From assembly GCA_963971535.1 (NCBI GenBank), contig OZ020591.1, positions 12,555,577-12,619,576 on the forward strand: 64,000 bases of DNA. The letters run 5' to 3'. The position numbers and the translations under genes are program-made. This DNA is from Notolepis coatsorum (lineage: Eukaryota; Chordata; Actinopteri; Aulopiformes; Paralepididae). The notes under the pieces are model-generated. The model was not told the origin of the DNA, did no database searches, and was given only the letters and a program-made list of their open reading frames with translations. How positions within the stretch are numbered: position 1 is the first letter of the stretch; each line of letters starts with the position of its first letter. Positions 27,750 to 37,834 of the stretch are shown one piece after another.

Positions 27750-29405
27750 AAGTCAAGTCAAGAGTTTTATTTGTCACGGCATACAAGTATACAATGAAAT
27801 GCGGGTGGTCTTGCCCGCAACGATGTGCAATACAGTAGTACAACATATAATAGAATCCAATAGACAACATTGTGCAATAAACAGGTAATATAGTGGGACA
27901 TCACGGTATTTGTACATAGTTATTTACAGAGCATGAAGGACATGCTAGGTCCCTTGGTAGTGCAATACACTGTTACTATTCTATTTTTAAAGTGACCTTT
28001 CCTTTGTGGCCATAAGTGTGGGCGTGTGCAGCATGAGTGAGTGCTTTCTCATGTTAAAGTGGCTGCTAGTGTGCGAGCGTGCACAGCGTGTGTGTCGTGT
28101 GTGTGCTAATGTGTGCTTGTGTGTGTAGGGTTCAGTGTTCTGTGACCCTCAGTGTTCATTGTTCAAGGCTCTGATGGCCTGGGGAAAGAAGCTGAGCCGA
28201 AGCCTCTCTGTCCTAGTAGCTGGTGTTCGCAGGCGTCTGCCTGACCTCAGAAGCTGGAACAGGCTGTTATTGGGGTGGTGAGGGTCTTTCATTATTCTGC
28301 AGGCTCTGGATTTGCACCTCTTGTTGTATAGAACCTGCAGGGGAGGTAGTGCAATACCCGTGGTACGCTCGGCAGAGCGCACCACTCTCTGTAGGGCCTT
28401 CTTGTCCTGTGCCGTGCTGTTGCCATACCAGGCAGTGGTGTTTCCAGTCAAGATGCTCTCTACAGCTCCGGAGTAGAAGGACTGGAGTAACTTCCCCGAT
28501 ACTCTGAACTTCCTTAACTGTCTCAGGTGGTAGAGGCGCTGCTTCGCCTTTTTTACGACTTTGTCTATGTGTGTTGACCATGTCAGATCCTCTGAGATGT
28601 GGACCCCCAGGTACTTAAAGCTGCTCACCCTGTCCACGGTGGCCCCGTTTATCCTCAGTGGTGTGTGTGTCCCCTGCTGTGTTCTCCTATAATCCACGAT
28701 CAGCTCCTTGGTTTTACCAATGTTCAGGAGCAGGCTGTTGTCCTGGCACCAGCGTTCCAGTACCTCAACCTCCTCCCGGTAGGCCTTCTCGTCGTTGTCC
28801 GAGATCAGCCCCACCACCACTGTGTCGTCTGCAAACTTCACTATGGAGTTGGAGCTGAACTTGGCCACACAGTCGTGTGTGTATAGTGAGTACAGCAGGG
28901 GGCTCAGAACACAGCCCTGGGGGGACCCGATGATCAGGGTGATGGTGTTGGAGGTCTGACCCCCCACCCTGACCGCCTGGGGACTTTCACTCAGAAAGTC
29001 CAGTACCCAGGCGCTCAGAGCGGAGCTCAGACCCAGCTCGATCAGCTTGTCCACCAGTCTGGTGGGGACTATGGTGTTGAACGCTGAGCTGTAGTCAATG
29101 AACAACAGTCTCACATAGCCCCCCTTCTGACGGTCCAGGTGAGAGAGGGTGCTGTGCAGTACTTGGGAGACCGCATCGTCAGTGGACCTGTTTGGCCTGT
29201 ATGCAAATTGCATAGGGTCCATATCGCTGGGGAGGGAGGCACAAATGTGATCCTTGACCAGTCTCTCGAAACATCTCATGGCCACAGAGGTGAGTGCCAC
29301 CGGTCTGTAGTCATTGACACCTGCTGGGGAGGGTTTCTTTGGTACCGGGATAATGGTAGACATCTTGAAGCAGGCAGGGACCACTGACTCCTTCAGGGAT
29401 CGATT
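27750..29405 (-). mobile_element. 5'-truncated LINE (jockey/Rex1-like) in the satellite
   Basis: Non-LTR retrotransposon in minus orientation. Its 3' end is at 27750, with a (TCAAG)n tail (CTTGA on the coding strand) and an AATAAA-like signal. The reverse transcriptase frame lies at 28149-29400. It is 5'-truncated near 29400, where it meets the satellite through a short palindromic filler (TCGATTAATCGA). The flanks rejoin as GGAGGA plus ATATGAGG, leaving little or no target duplication. A second, nearly identical plus-strand copy starts at 53711. The open frame and high similarity suggest recent activity. Confidence 0.93.
28149..29400 (-). CDS. LINE reverse transcriptase, C-terminal part (open, 5'-truncated)
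   Basis: Encodes the RNA-directed DNA polymerase that copies the LINE transcript at the target site. About 411 uninterrupted residues can be read from the GTG near 29384, and the frame stays open to the truncation at about 29400 ([13 protein letters not shown]), so no native start is present. Visible motifs, in order: [11 protein letters not shown] near residue 23; [13 protein letters not shown] (59-71); motif [12 protein letters not shown] with Asp97; motif [13 protein letters not shown] (153-164); motif C FADDT with Asp186 and Asp187; thumb FKYLGVHIS. The C-terminus [14 protein letters not shown] is typical of fish jockey/Rex1-like LINEs. The N-terminal endonuclease is missing, so this copy cannot be a complete element. 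Confidence 0.93.
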
Positions 29406-29900
29406 AATCGAATATGAGGATTGTGTGTGTGTGTAACTAGGAGGGATATGAGGACTGTGTGTAACTAGGAGGGATATGAGGACTGTGTGTAACTAGGAGG
29501 GATATGAGGATTGTGTGCAACTAGGAGGGATATGAGGACTGTGTGTAACTAGGAGAGATATGAGGACTGTGTGTAACTAGGAGGGATATGAGGACTGTGT
29601 GTATGTAACTAGGAGGAACATGAGGACTGTGTGTATGTAACTAGGACGGATATGAGGACTGTGTGTAACTAGGAGAGATATGAGGACTGTGTGTAACTAG
29701 GAGGGATATGAGGACTGTTTGTGTAACTAGGAGGGATATGAGGACTGTTTGTGTAACTAGGAGGGATATGAGGACTGTGTGTAACTAGGAGGGATATGAG
29801 GACTGTGTGTAACTAGGAGGGATATGAGGACTGTGTGTAACTAGGAGGGATATGAGGACTGTGTGTAACTAGGAGAGATATGAGGGCTGTGTGTAACTAT
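29406..29900. repeat. Minisatellite, right end of array
   Basis: Units resume with ATATGAGGATTG and end at GTGTGTAACTAT, where the inverted-repeat elements begin. No satellite units follow to the right. Confidence 0.95.
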
Positions 29901-30191
29901 CGTTAGGTTATGACTATAACCAAGTTCTGTTAGTTAGGGGCGATGCTTGGCATCGCCTTCTGCACTATCTCGCGTACGTGCACGCGTACTGAATAAACCA
30001 CAAATGTACCTCTAATACCAGTATTAGTCTGACCACACCCCTCATCAGCTTACCTTCATAAGCAGGTGTGTGGTCACCTGCTCTCCTCCTTCCCAAGCTT
30101 TCACCACAAGGTGAGGACAAGGGCTGCAGCGGCGTCCGATGCCAAGCATCGCCCCTAACTAACAGAACTTGGTTATAGTCATAACCTAACG
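29901..30191. mobile_element. 291-bp element with long perfect inverted repeats
   Basis: The left end CGTTAGGTTATGACTATAAC is repeated in inverse at the right end (GTTATAGTCATAACCTAACG). The match extends over about 53 bp to GGGGCGATGCTTGGCATCG. The core (about 29950-30110) matches, in inverse orientation, the subterminal part of the big neighbour at 34890-35060. It is therefore a short relative of that element, or a duplicated end of it. The ends do not match a superfamily I can name. Confidence 0.8.
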
Positions 30192-30721
30192 TTCTGTATC
30201 GTTAGTGGCTTAGCTTGGCATCGCCTTCTGCACAAGGGAGGCCAAGCGGACCCACTTGGCTGACAAATACACCCCGCTGACAGCCCCCCAAAACCATCAG
30301 AACAGGGAGGGCCGAGCCCCCCCGACCCCCCCTAATGGAGGGTAGCCCCCCTATTAGGGACGTCACGGGAGGGCGACGGACCCGACCGTGCGAAGAGGCA
30401 CTCAAGCAACTCAACGCACAGGGTGAGCAGACCGTGGCTTGACCCACGACTACACACACGCACAACCCGCATGCCACCCGGGAACGAACGGAGGAACAAC
30501 CTCGTTACTGCCCCCAGAATCACGGGGTCAAGGGCAAACCCAACCCCGTGGCAAGGCCGTAGCAGCGGAGCACGAAGGAAGACCCAGACCCACCAAAAGG
30601 ACTGGACTCCCTGGAATGGGGGCCCGGAGAAGTCCATGATGCCAGCATCAAGACCCCACCAGGTGGGCACGTAGTGCCCCGCCCCCCACATCGCCAGCGT
30701 ATTCGGACAAAGGCCCCTCAG

Positions 30722-30846
30722 TTACTGCACCTGGTATTCCCAGGCGGAACCAACCAGGCCAGTAAGCCGAGCGGGCCCCGTCCCCCCAATAGTACACCGC
30801 CTGGCACACTGACCCTGCAGAATAGGCAGTCAGCATGGCCGTAAGC
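30722..30846 (-). pseudogene. Degenerate 5S rRNA-like segment, copy A
   Basis: On the minus strand it starts GCTTACGGCCATG. It ends with a 5S-like 3' part, CCTGGTTGGTTCCGCCTGGG followed by AATACCAGGTGCAGTAA. The middle does not match 5S rRNA, so it is decayed or chimeric. It lies about 708 bp from copy B in the same orientation, like two repeats of a former 5S-derived array. Confidence 0.6.
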
Positions 30847-31436
30847 ACACAAAAAAGGTTAACCAACGGAAGCAGGCAGCGCACCGGGGAAAAACCAGGC
30901 AACAGGCTGTTAACCCTAGCCTGGAGACTGCGGACGAGACAGGCGCCAGAGGGGACAGCTGAACACAGCCGCCCCGGCGGAAGGAGCGTAAGCTGGCGGT
31001 GTTGCATGACCAAGCCTCCATTCAACAACCCCCACCCAGAGGGGTCGAGGCAGAGAAGGCTGACACGATTGGCAGACGTCATGAACGTGCAGGGGCACCC
31101 TCAACCGGTGAACCCGGGAGTTGACACTGCTCCAACACACCAGGGAATCAACCACCTCGGTGTCACCCAATGCGGTGGTTGTTCCTATAACCCCTCAAGA
31201 AAAAACTCCAAAACACACCTGCGGGTATACACCGGCTATACCGCAGTACAAGTGTTTCAGTTTCCAAAAAGGGTTAACCCAGGCCTACGGGTCGCAAACA
31301 TCACTTCGGACCGGGCCTGGCGGTACGGGAAGCACAGGGTCACCAGAGGAGGTCAAAAAAAAAAAAAACCACCCCCACAGGCCCCTCTTCGCCATGCGTG
31401 AGAGAGGAGCGAAAAACAATGGAGAACCAGCCCCTA

Positions 31437-31554
31437 AGCACACCGTACCTGGTATTCCCCGGCGGTCTCCCAACCAAGTACTAACCAGGACCAACCTGTG
31501 TAGCGGCCGAGATCCGACGAGATCGAGCGCGTACAGAATGGCATGGCTGTAAGC
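31437..31554 (-). pseudogene. 5S rRNA-like segment, copy B (full length)
   Basis: The minus strand reads as a nearly complete 5S rRNA, about 118 nt. It has the 5' GCTTACAGCCATGCCA, the helix region CGATCTCGTCGGATCTCGG, then CCTGGTTAGTACTTGG, TTGGGAGACCGCC and GGGAATACCAGGTACGG. I judge it roughly 80% identical to vertebrate 5S from memory. The internal promoter area is partly changed (CCGCTACACAGGTT where AGCTAAGCAGGGT is usual). A T5 run lies about 20 nt downstream on the minus strand. It could be a 5S pseudogene, a 5S-derived (SINE3-like) head, or a Pol III segment carried by the surrounding element. Confidence 0.8.
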
Positions 31555-32762
31555 CATGACGACAGTGCTGAGTAAAAACATACCCAACCAGGGTCTCCAT
31601 AGCGCTTAACCCTGTGACACCCAGACCGACCTGGCATTTTTCCCCCTGAAAAAAGCCCAAGTCCCTCAGGGTACCAGAACAGCAGATCTGCATCCCCGGC
31701 GGACAACGGGTTCAACTGATCTGGACCAGCGTGACCAGAACCAGTCCCGTGCCCTAACCACGCCGACATGCCTACTCCAGGAGAAGGGCAGATATGCGTG
31801 TTGATCTTAACATGAAAAGAAGGCGCCACCCAGACGTCGGGACGAACCGCGCCTGGTGGCCCACCCCAAGGGCGTGAGACCCCACTACATATGTTCAGAT
31901 CCATCCCGTCATCATCCCCCAGACATGAACGAGGATCCGTCGACAACCCACCCAGGTCATGGGATGTGGTCGCCGGAAGAGGAAAAACCCCCATCTCAGT
32001 TGCTTTATAAAAACGCTGTTTCAACCACAAGCAACTAAGGCGTGCCAGTCAATCGCCTGTTTACAGCGAGCTAGCACTATACGTGCGTCGGGACACACCC
32101 CCATCAATGAACAGGCTATTTAGACCTGTCATTGAATCCCCAAGGCGCCCAGGGGAACGACAAGAGGGGTGTGACACTCCCTAACTCCAACACTTCTGCT
32201 GGAATAGAAAGAAGGAAGCATCAACAGTATGTATCCCAGTCTACACAGCCGGGGTAAAAAATGTTCACATTTTTACATCCCACCACCCTCCCATAGGAAA
32301 GAGACGGGGATCCCCAGAGAGACTTCCCACGCGAGCTGTACAGATTGAAAAGAATATATTGCACCTTGAGCCATGTAAAAACTGGTTTTAGGGCCTCCGG
32401 GGAAGAGGCACCGAACCCATACACACTCAATAAACGAATTGAATCGAATATACATACAATAGAAAGGACCCTTCTAGAGGGTCCACTCACTTTGACAATC
32501 TGAGGAGGAAGGCTCTGTACTCTGATGGAGGCTTCCTCACATGGATCACATGGAAGAAGGAGTCCGAACTCACAGAAGGCCTGAGTAGGCGCTTGGTGAG
32601 GAGGAGCCCTGACCACCCCCCCTGAAAAACAGATCCATCACATGGACCTGAACAGCACACGGAAGTCCTACCAACAGAGACGCGCACGGTGACGTACTCT
32701 ATGGCGGGGAATTCCTGCGGTGCACACGCCCAATATACCAGGCCGTGGGACCAGGAACTCCC

Positions 32763-32789
32763 TCCCCCCCCCCCCCCCCCCCCCCCCCG
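32763..32789. repeat. Poly-C homopolymer
   Basis: About two dozen consecutive C (G on the minus strand), a possible G-quadruplex on the minus strand. Its exact length is unreliable in assemblies. Confidence 0.9.
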
Positions 32790-33739
32790 TAACGTGCCGA
32801 ACCGCCACGTGACGGGAACCTTGAAGGACAGGGGGTGTACCCCTGACCGACAGAACAATGGGGAGAGGAAAGGTTACCAGTTCACCCCTTTACGACCCCA
32901 CACCCATGATACGACGTAACGACAAAAAGAGAATATGACACAGTCATAGTCAGCTCTATGAAGCGTTTCACAGCTCCACACAGCGCACGAGCTAACCTGC
33001 TATCTGATTTTTACTAAGGAAAAACACAGAATAGAGAGGGCTCTAAGAACCCCGGTCCAACATACACATGTGCTTCTGTGGCCAGTACAACCCAGTTGTA
33101 GGTCACATGACACACACAACCCATCATCATCACAATGAGAGAATACATCATTCTTGATTAGTATCGACCACAGGCCTTGCTAAGCACACATGACAGCAAC
33201 CAAACCAATTTCCCTTTAGGAAATAAGTTTCTCCAGCAGATTTAGCACAACCTCAGCAATCAAGCTGAGAGTTACATCGTATCCCTACCACACAAAAGAC
33301 ACAATTAATGCACAACATGTCTGATAGGAGGTGATAAAGTCCCCAGGGAACCGGGGGGGGAAAAACACAATCCTCCTATTTTACCCTCAATACGGCCAGT
33401 TAAAACAGGAAAACCTGTTAATGTGTGAACTCACTGTCCATTGTCATTACAGTCTGAGAAAGAACATTCTTTTACTCACTCGTCACCAAGCATAGCTTCA
33501 TAGGTTAGTTGCCTTAGTAGTGAGTACACGGTACACATAAACACCATGATGTTTCTCACACAACAACCAGATCAATACATCACGACCTGCACGGAGAAGC
33601 TACTGCCAGTGACAAAAACAGCTCACACACAACCCGCAACGTATCTCAAATGCATTGCAACAACACACGTTTTGGGAAAAAACACCGTCATTCACAATAC
33701 ATTTAGCAAGGTAAAACCAGAAGACGTGTTATGAGGGTC

Positions 33740-34170
33740 TGGCCAACCCCGTACCTGCCCGGAACGCAGATCAGCGAAGTGCAGTCACAAGCCACCGTAG
33801 AACACAGCCCTCTTTGTTGACGCAATCCCCGTCTAGGCTCAGGCAGGGTTGACGAACATCCCCTGTCAAGGATGACGTCGTGGTCAAGAGTGTAAAACAT
33901 GTTAAAAATCAAAGCACGTTCAACAGAATAGCATCAAGCTAACGGCTGCTCCAACCGTTCGGGTGCTATCGCTTCCGCTCGCGAGACGCCGATCTACGAC
34001 GCACGCGATCAGGAGCGAGCTCCCGGCGGCGCGCGAGAAGCCAAGCTACCCCGCGCCAGGCCACCGACCGGCTAACCGTAAGCTATGAACATGTAAACAA
34101 TGACATAACACTCACCCAGACAGGCCGCCGTTCTGAACCCTCCTCACTTTTTAAGAGAAAAGAGAAAACA
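33740..34170 (-). promoter_or_regulatory. CpG-dense patch, possible promoter and first exon
   Basis: At 33955-34080 CpG is frequent (TCGCTTCCGCTCGCGAGACG and similar), unlike the rest of the element. Read on the minus strand, an AT-rich stretch is followed by this patch and, about 250 bp later, by a donor-like CAG|GTACGG near 33754. This would suit an element-internal promoter and leader exon. No coding sequence is recognised downstream, so this is inference only. Confidence 0.22.
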
Positions 34171-35094
34171 AGACGTCAACACCGCTTCACAACGGTGACA
34201 TTAACACGTCCGGCGGAATCAGCACAGTACCAACTGGCCTGTATAGCTGACTTTGAACATGAATCTGCCGCTATCGCACATTACATGCACATATCCCCTC
34301 GTGAAGGAATACTCTCATTTGGATATGAAAGATGGGGTCTTAACACGGTGACAGAGAGAATCCACTCGTCCAGAACACACAGGGATCACCAGTGTCAATG
34401 GTCGCGGCCCACTAGTTAAAACTATAATGGTCGCCAGACCAAGGCCTTCTGTCGCCTAGACGGCTAAACAAAGGACCCTAGCCTGGGGCCGGTTTCCATA
34501 AACTTTGTCTAGTAGCCCCCATAGCACTAACAGACAAGTGGAGCCCGCCAGCAAACACTACTCACCCAACCTGGAACGCACCGCTCCTCACAACAGCGGC
34601 ATGTCCGACAGTTCAGCTGTGGCCTGACAGGTTTCACCCCAACAAACACAGCAAGGAACTGCAGTTGAGAAGCATGCAGCGGCGTGCTCCCAATACGAAA
34701 ACCGGTGGAGGGTTTGTAGAATGATCATCATCTTCTAGACACTCCAGTACGAAGACAATATCGCCGTATTTTCTCGAAAATAGTGAGAGAGAAAATAAAG
34801 ATATGATGTCAACGTATCCTTGTTTCCCAAGCTGTTCCTAATCCAATTTCTTCCATCATGGTGTCAAGTGTGGGGATCTACCGAGGCACCTCTTCCTTGT
34901 GGTGAAAGCGAGAAGGAGGAGAGCAGGTGACCACACACCTGCTTATGAAGGTAAGCTGATGAGGGGTGTGGTCAGACTAATACTGGTATTAGAGGTACAT
35001 TTGTGGTTTATTCAGTACGCGTGCACGTACGCGAGATAGTGCAGAAGGCGATGCCAAGCTAAGCCACTAACGATACAGAACTTATCTTATCTTA

Positions 35095-35467
35095 CCTCAG
35101 TGGTTAATAAAGGAACATCTCACCTCAGTGGTTAATAAAGGAACATCTCACCTCAGTGGTTAATAAAGGAACATCTCACCTCAGTGGTTAATAAAGGAAC
35201 ATCTCACCTCAGTGGTTAATAAAGGAACATCTCACCTCAGTGGTTAATAAAGGAACATGTCACCTCAGTGGTTAATAAAGGAACATCTCACCTCAGTGGT
35301 TAATAAAGGAACATCTCACCTGAGTGGTTAATAAAGGAACATCTCACCTCAGTGGTTAATAAAGGAACATCTCACCTCAGTGGTTAATAAAGGAACATCT
35401 CACCTCAGTGGTTAATAAAGGAACATCTCACCTCAGTGGTTAATAAAGGAACATCTCACCTGAGTGG
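35095..35467. repeat. 28-bp tandem array (about 13 copies)
   Basis: The unit CCTCAGTGGTTAATAAAGGA plus ACATCTCA repeats about 13 times with very few changes (one ATGTCA, two CCTGAG). It is unrelated in sequence to the big satellite although the unit length is the same. It starts directly right of the inverted-repeat element. Confidence 0.96.
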
Positions 35468-35598
35468 TGGCCCAGCGGGATACACAGGTTCTGGTGCAGG
35501 ACGGGAACAGAGCATCTAACAGCCTCAGGAAACAAGACTCTGAACCCAAGACTGGAGACTGAACATCCAGACAGTAACTCATACTGTCATGACTACCT

Positions 35599-35788
35599 GA
35601 GAGAGAGACATAGAGAGAGAGAGAGACAGAGAGACAGAGACAGAGAGAGAGACAGAGAGAGAGAGAGACAGAGAGAGAGTCAGAGAGAGACAGAGAGAGA
35701 GACAGAGACAGAGAGAGTCAGAGAGAGACAGAGAGAGAGAGAGAGTCAGAGAGAGTCAGAGAGAGAGAGAGAGAGACAGAGAGAGACT
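35599..35788. repeat. GA-rich microsatellite
   Basis: Imperfect (GAGAGACA)n purine tract of about 190 bp. The stretch 35468-35598 before it looks unique and holds no gene I can see. Confidence 0.95.
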
Positions 35789-36043
35789 GTCAGACAGGCA
35801 AACATTCAATCTTTATTTAATCTTGAAAGATCATTGAAAGCCGACTAATTTGCAATCACGGTAGTTAATCACAAACAGACAGACACAGGCATGTACACAT
35901 ACATATATATGTAACGGAGGTACCGCAGTATATCCACAGTCACGGGTACAAGTAGTGACGTGGCTGTGGATGGTAAGCGGTACTGCAAGTAAAACTCACT
36001 CCCCAGAGGCATCCAGACCCGGAAGCAAGTAGTGAATTCACTT

Positions 36044-36110
36044 CTTGCTTAGTGGTCTGTGATGCCGCCCGCGATGCGGGCGTCCGGGGTTCAACTCCCA
36101 CTCAGGGCGA
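36044..36110 (+). mobile_element. tRNA-like segment, probable SINE head
   Basis: TTGCTTAGTGGTC resembles a Pol III A box. GGGGTTCAACTCCC is a close B box and T-arm (stem plus TTCAACT loop). Between them CGCCC-GCGATGC-GGGCG forms a 5-bp anticodon stem with a 7-nt loop, anticodon GAT. No acceptor stem can be paired, so it is not a functional tRNA. The surrounding 35911-36170 (TGTAACGGAGG ... CCGGCTACA) may be the whole SINE-like or inverted-repeat element. Confidence 0.5.
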
Positions 36111-36169
36111 TCCCTTAACAGGGGTCGAATCGACTTAACACAACGCAGACAAGATCAGACCGGCTACAT

Positions 36170-36242
36170 ATACATACACACACATACTGTACATACACAT
36201 ACTGTATACATACACATACTGTACATATACACACACACAGCG
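36170..36242. repeat. CA/TA-rich simple repeat
   Basis: Irregular repeats of ACATACACATACTGT ending in a short (CA)n. From here to 36394 nothing else is recognised. Confidence 0.8.
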
Positions 36243-36394
36243 CCACATAGTAAAACAGTTGAAGTTCATTATAAACCTTGGCTACAGACAGGTAACAGCA
36301 GCTGTCACTCCTTACTGTAGAAAAAAACCACAGAACTATATGAAACATCAAGAGAGAGAAGACAGTGACATCTATACATCGACACCTCCCGTAT

Positions 36395-36785
36395 AGGTGC
36401 TCTCAAAGAGCTCTCAAAGAGCACCTACGGGAGGCTGCCATTCTAAACTGGCCCCCGTAAAATGTCCAAACCCCCCCTCCCACCCACCCCCTCCTAATGT
36501 ACAGTTTCCTCCCCCTCATATGTATATATTTTCTGTTAGGATCTCTGTTTAACAGTACTTAATATTTGCATATCTTGTATGTCACAAATGTAACAGTACT
36601 GTATATCTGTATGTCGTGTATGTCATAAATGTCATTATGAATTGAAAATGGGGGACCCTGATGTAAACAAGACAAACGTCGTTCTCTGGTCTGCATCCCC
36701 TTAACAATTGTCTGTATTGAGCCGTACTGTATTGTACCCATTCTGCAATCTGTTTAGTTGCAAACAGTTTCCGATCAATCAATCC
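36395..36785 (+). mobile_element. LINE 3' end fragment (jockey/L2-like)
   Basis: Begins with the last codons of the LINE ORF (CACCTACGGGAGGCTGCC; compare 43020-43060). It runs through the C-rich 3' UTR, the shared block GGGGGACCCTGATGTAAAC and the CATTCTGCAATCTGTT end, then a short (AATC)n tail. Same family as 42799-43600 and 44483-48371. Strongly 5'-truncated. Confidence 0.88.
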
Positions 36786-36821
36786 CACGTCGTACAGTAT
36801 TTTCTGTATGCAAACAAAGTA

Positions 36822-36985
36822 GGTGCTGGAAAAGGGACTTGATCCCGACCGATTTAGTTCTGATCGATTAGGGGTCTTGCCTTGTTCAGGAAACTCAGGC
36901 GCATAAAAGTCTATTGGATCATGTCTCTAGCGCCCCCCACAGTCGTATCTGCAACCACTTACATCACGGCTCTCATGGTGCGTTC
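36822..36985. mobile_element. Partial arm of the foldback element
   Basis: TAGGTGCT, then GATTTAGTTCTGATCGATTA through ATCATGTCTCTAGCGCCCCC to CACTTACATCACGGCTCTC matches the right arm at 40384-40545 with several changes and a gap. It is a diverged partial copy of the foldback family described at 39797. Confidence 0.8.
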
Positions 36986-37115
36986 ACGTCAGGTGGGAAG
37001 AAGCGGACGAACCAGATGACATCTCGTTGCTACAACTAGGAAGCATTCACGCGTTGAACTCGAGGGAGGGGGGAGGGCAGTGGGGGGTTTTGGAGACGAA
37101 CAGCGTTCGGATGCG

Positions 37116-37820
37116 ATGAGGGCTGGCGCTGAGTCATTTGAGATGTCGTCGGAGAGAGGAGGAAGGCACGGAGGAGGGTTGGACCCGGTCGCTCGGAGAG
37201 AGAGAGAGAGAGAGAAAGCGGAGTCGAAGCGTGGCGGGGGAGGGTCTGAGAATTGGGAGGAAGTGTGTCGGCGGATGGACGAGAGGGTGATGGCGCGGAG
37301 TTTGGAAGTTGATGTCAGAAAGTTATGCGGAGATGTGGAGGCGGTACCGGCGTTTAGGGTGGGATCTCGCTGTCGTGCTGTGTTTTCGGGGGACGGCAAG
37401 AGTTACTCGGGGGTTGTTTCCTGGATCGAAGGAAAAAAGTGCCGGGTCGAGTTTGATGGCTATAACGGTGACGAGGAGATGGATGTGGCAGCCTTGTTGG
37501 TCTGTGATGAACTGCTTTCGGCGTCGGGAGCTGTGGAGGGTAGTGAGAGCGAGGGAGGAGTCGATAGGGACGGGGACGGTCGTGACAGGGGAAGGGAGTC
37601 AGATGGTGACAGTATGGAGGGGGGTGAGAGCGGGGGAGAAGGGTGGAGTAAGGTGGAGAAGAGGAGCAGAGACAGTGGGAAGGGGATAAAGAGGAAGAAG
37701 GGTAGGGGAGATAGCTCGAGTGGGTCAGAAGGTGAGGGTAGCGGAAATGTTAGTGCAGAAGTGAGGAAAATTGTGGTGGTAGTTCGGTTTGGGGATGCAG
37801 AGCAGAAAATGATGAGAGTT
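37116..37820 (+). CDS. LINE ORF1-like protein with SMN-type Tudor domain
   Basis: The first ATG is at 37116; the open frame extends 12 codons further upstream from a GTG. About 235 residues, very rich in Gly, Arg, Glu and Ser. Counted from 37080, residues 92-141 read as a Tudor domain: FRVGSRCRAVFSGDGKSYSG, then a turn, then CRVEFDGYNGDEEMD and ALLV. This follows the SMN pattern VG-C-A-W-S-DG---Y. All four aromatic-cage positions are aromatic (Phe102, Tyr109, Phe125, Tyr128). Low-complexity SEGE/RKKGRG stretches follow, then KIVVVVRFGD (230-239). A plus-one frame then reads FNPMVLSDDLKNS, the usual start of an RRM-like ORF1 domain in I/Nimb LINEs, so this copy is frameshifted near 37818. Tudor domains bind methylated arginine or lysine; the role here is unknown. 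Confidence 0.72.
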
Positions 37821-37834
37821 TAATCCGATGGTGC

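Larger units (their letters stand above)
30191..35081. mobile_element. 4.9-kb inverted-repeat element, superfamily unknown
   Basis: The left terminus GTTCTGTATCGTTAGTGG and the following 25 bp (to CTTCTGCAC) recur inverted at 35040-35081. The interior is GC-rich, differs from its surroundings and shows no transposase I can recognise. The longest open frames (30835-31401 plus; 31434-32030 minus) look random and overlap 5S-like sequence. It also holds a homopolymer of about 24 C (from 32765) and a CpG-dense patch (33955-34080). It looks non-autonomous or strongly decayed. I could not settle a target duplication: CTAT precedes 29901 and TTAT follows 35081. It could be one composite unit with 29901-30191. 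Confidence 0.65.

Noticed and set aside
28223-29387. Plus-strand open frames over the first LINE
   Set aside because: Shadows of the minus-strand reverse transcriptase, which has all the family motifs.
30722-30846. Functional 5S rRNA gene
   Set aside because: The middle third, including the internal promoter, does not match 5S.
30202-32858. Overlapping open frames of 60-198 codons in the inverted-repeat element
   Set aside because: GC-rich chance frames on both strands with no domain, some running through the 5S-like segments or poly-C.
36044-36110. Functional tRNA-Ile (GAT)
   Set aside because: Only A box, B box and an anticodon-type stem match; no acceptor stem can be paired. Treated as a SINE head.
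37080-37823. Tudor ORF as an exon of a host SMN-like gene
   Set aside because: The ORF lies inside a unit bounded by LINE target duplications, lacks splice signals and runs into ORF1-like sequence. The host-gene idea is kept only as a refutation test.
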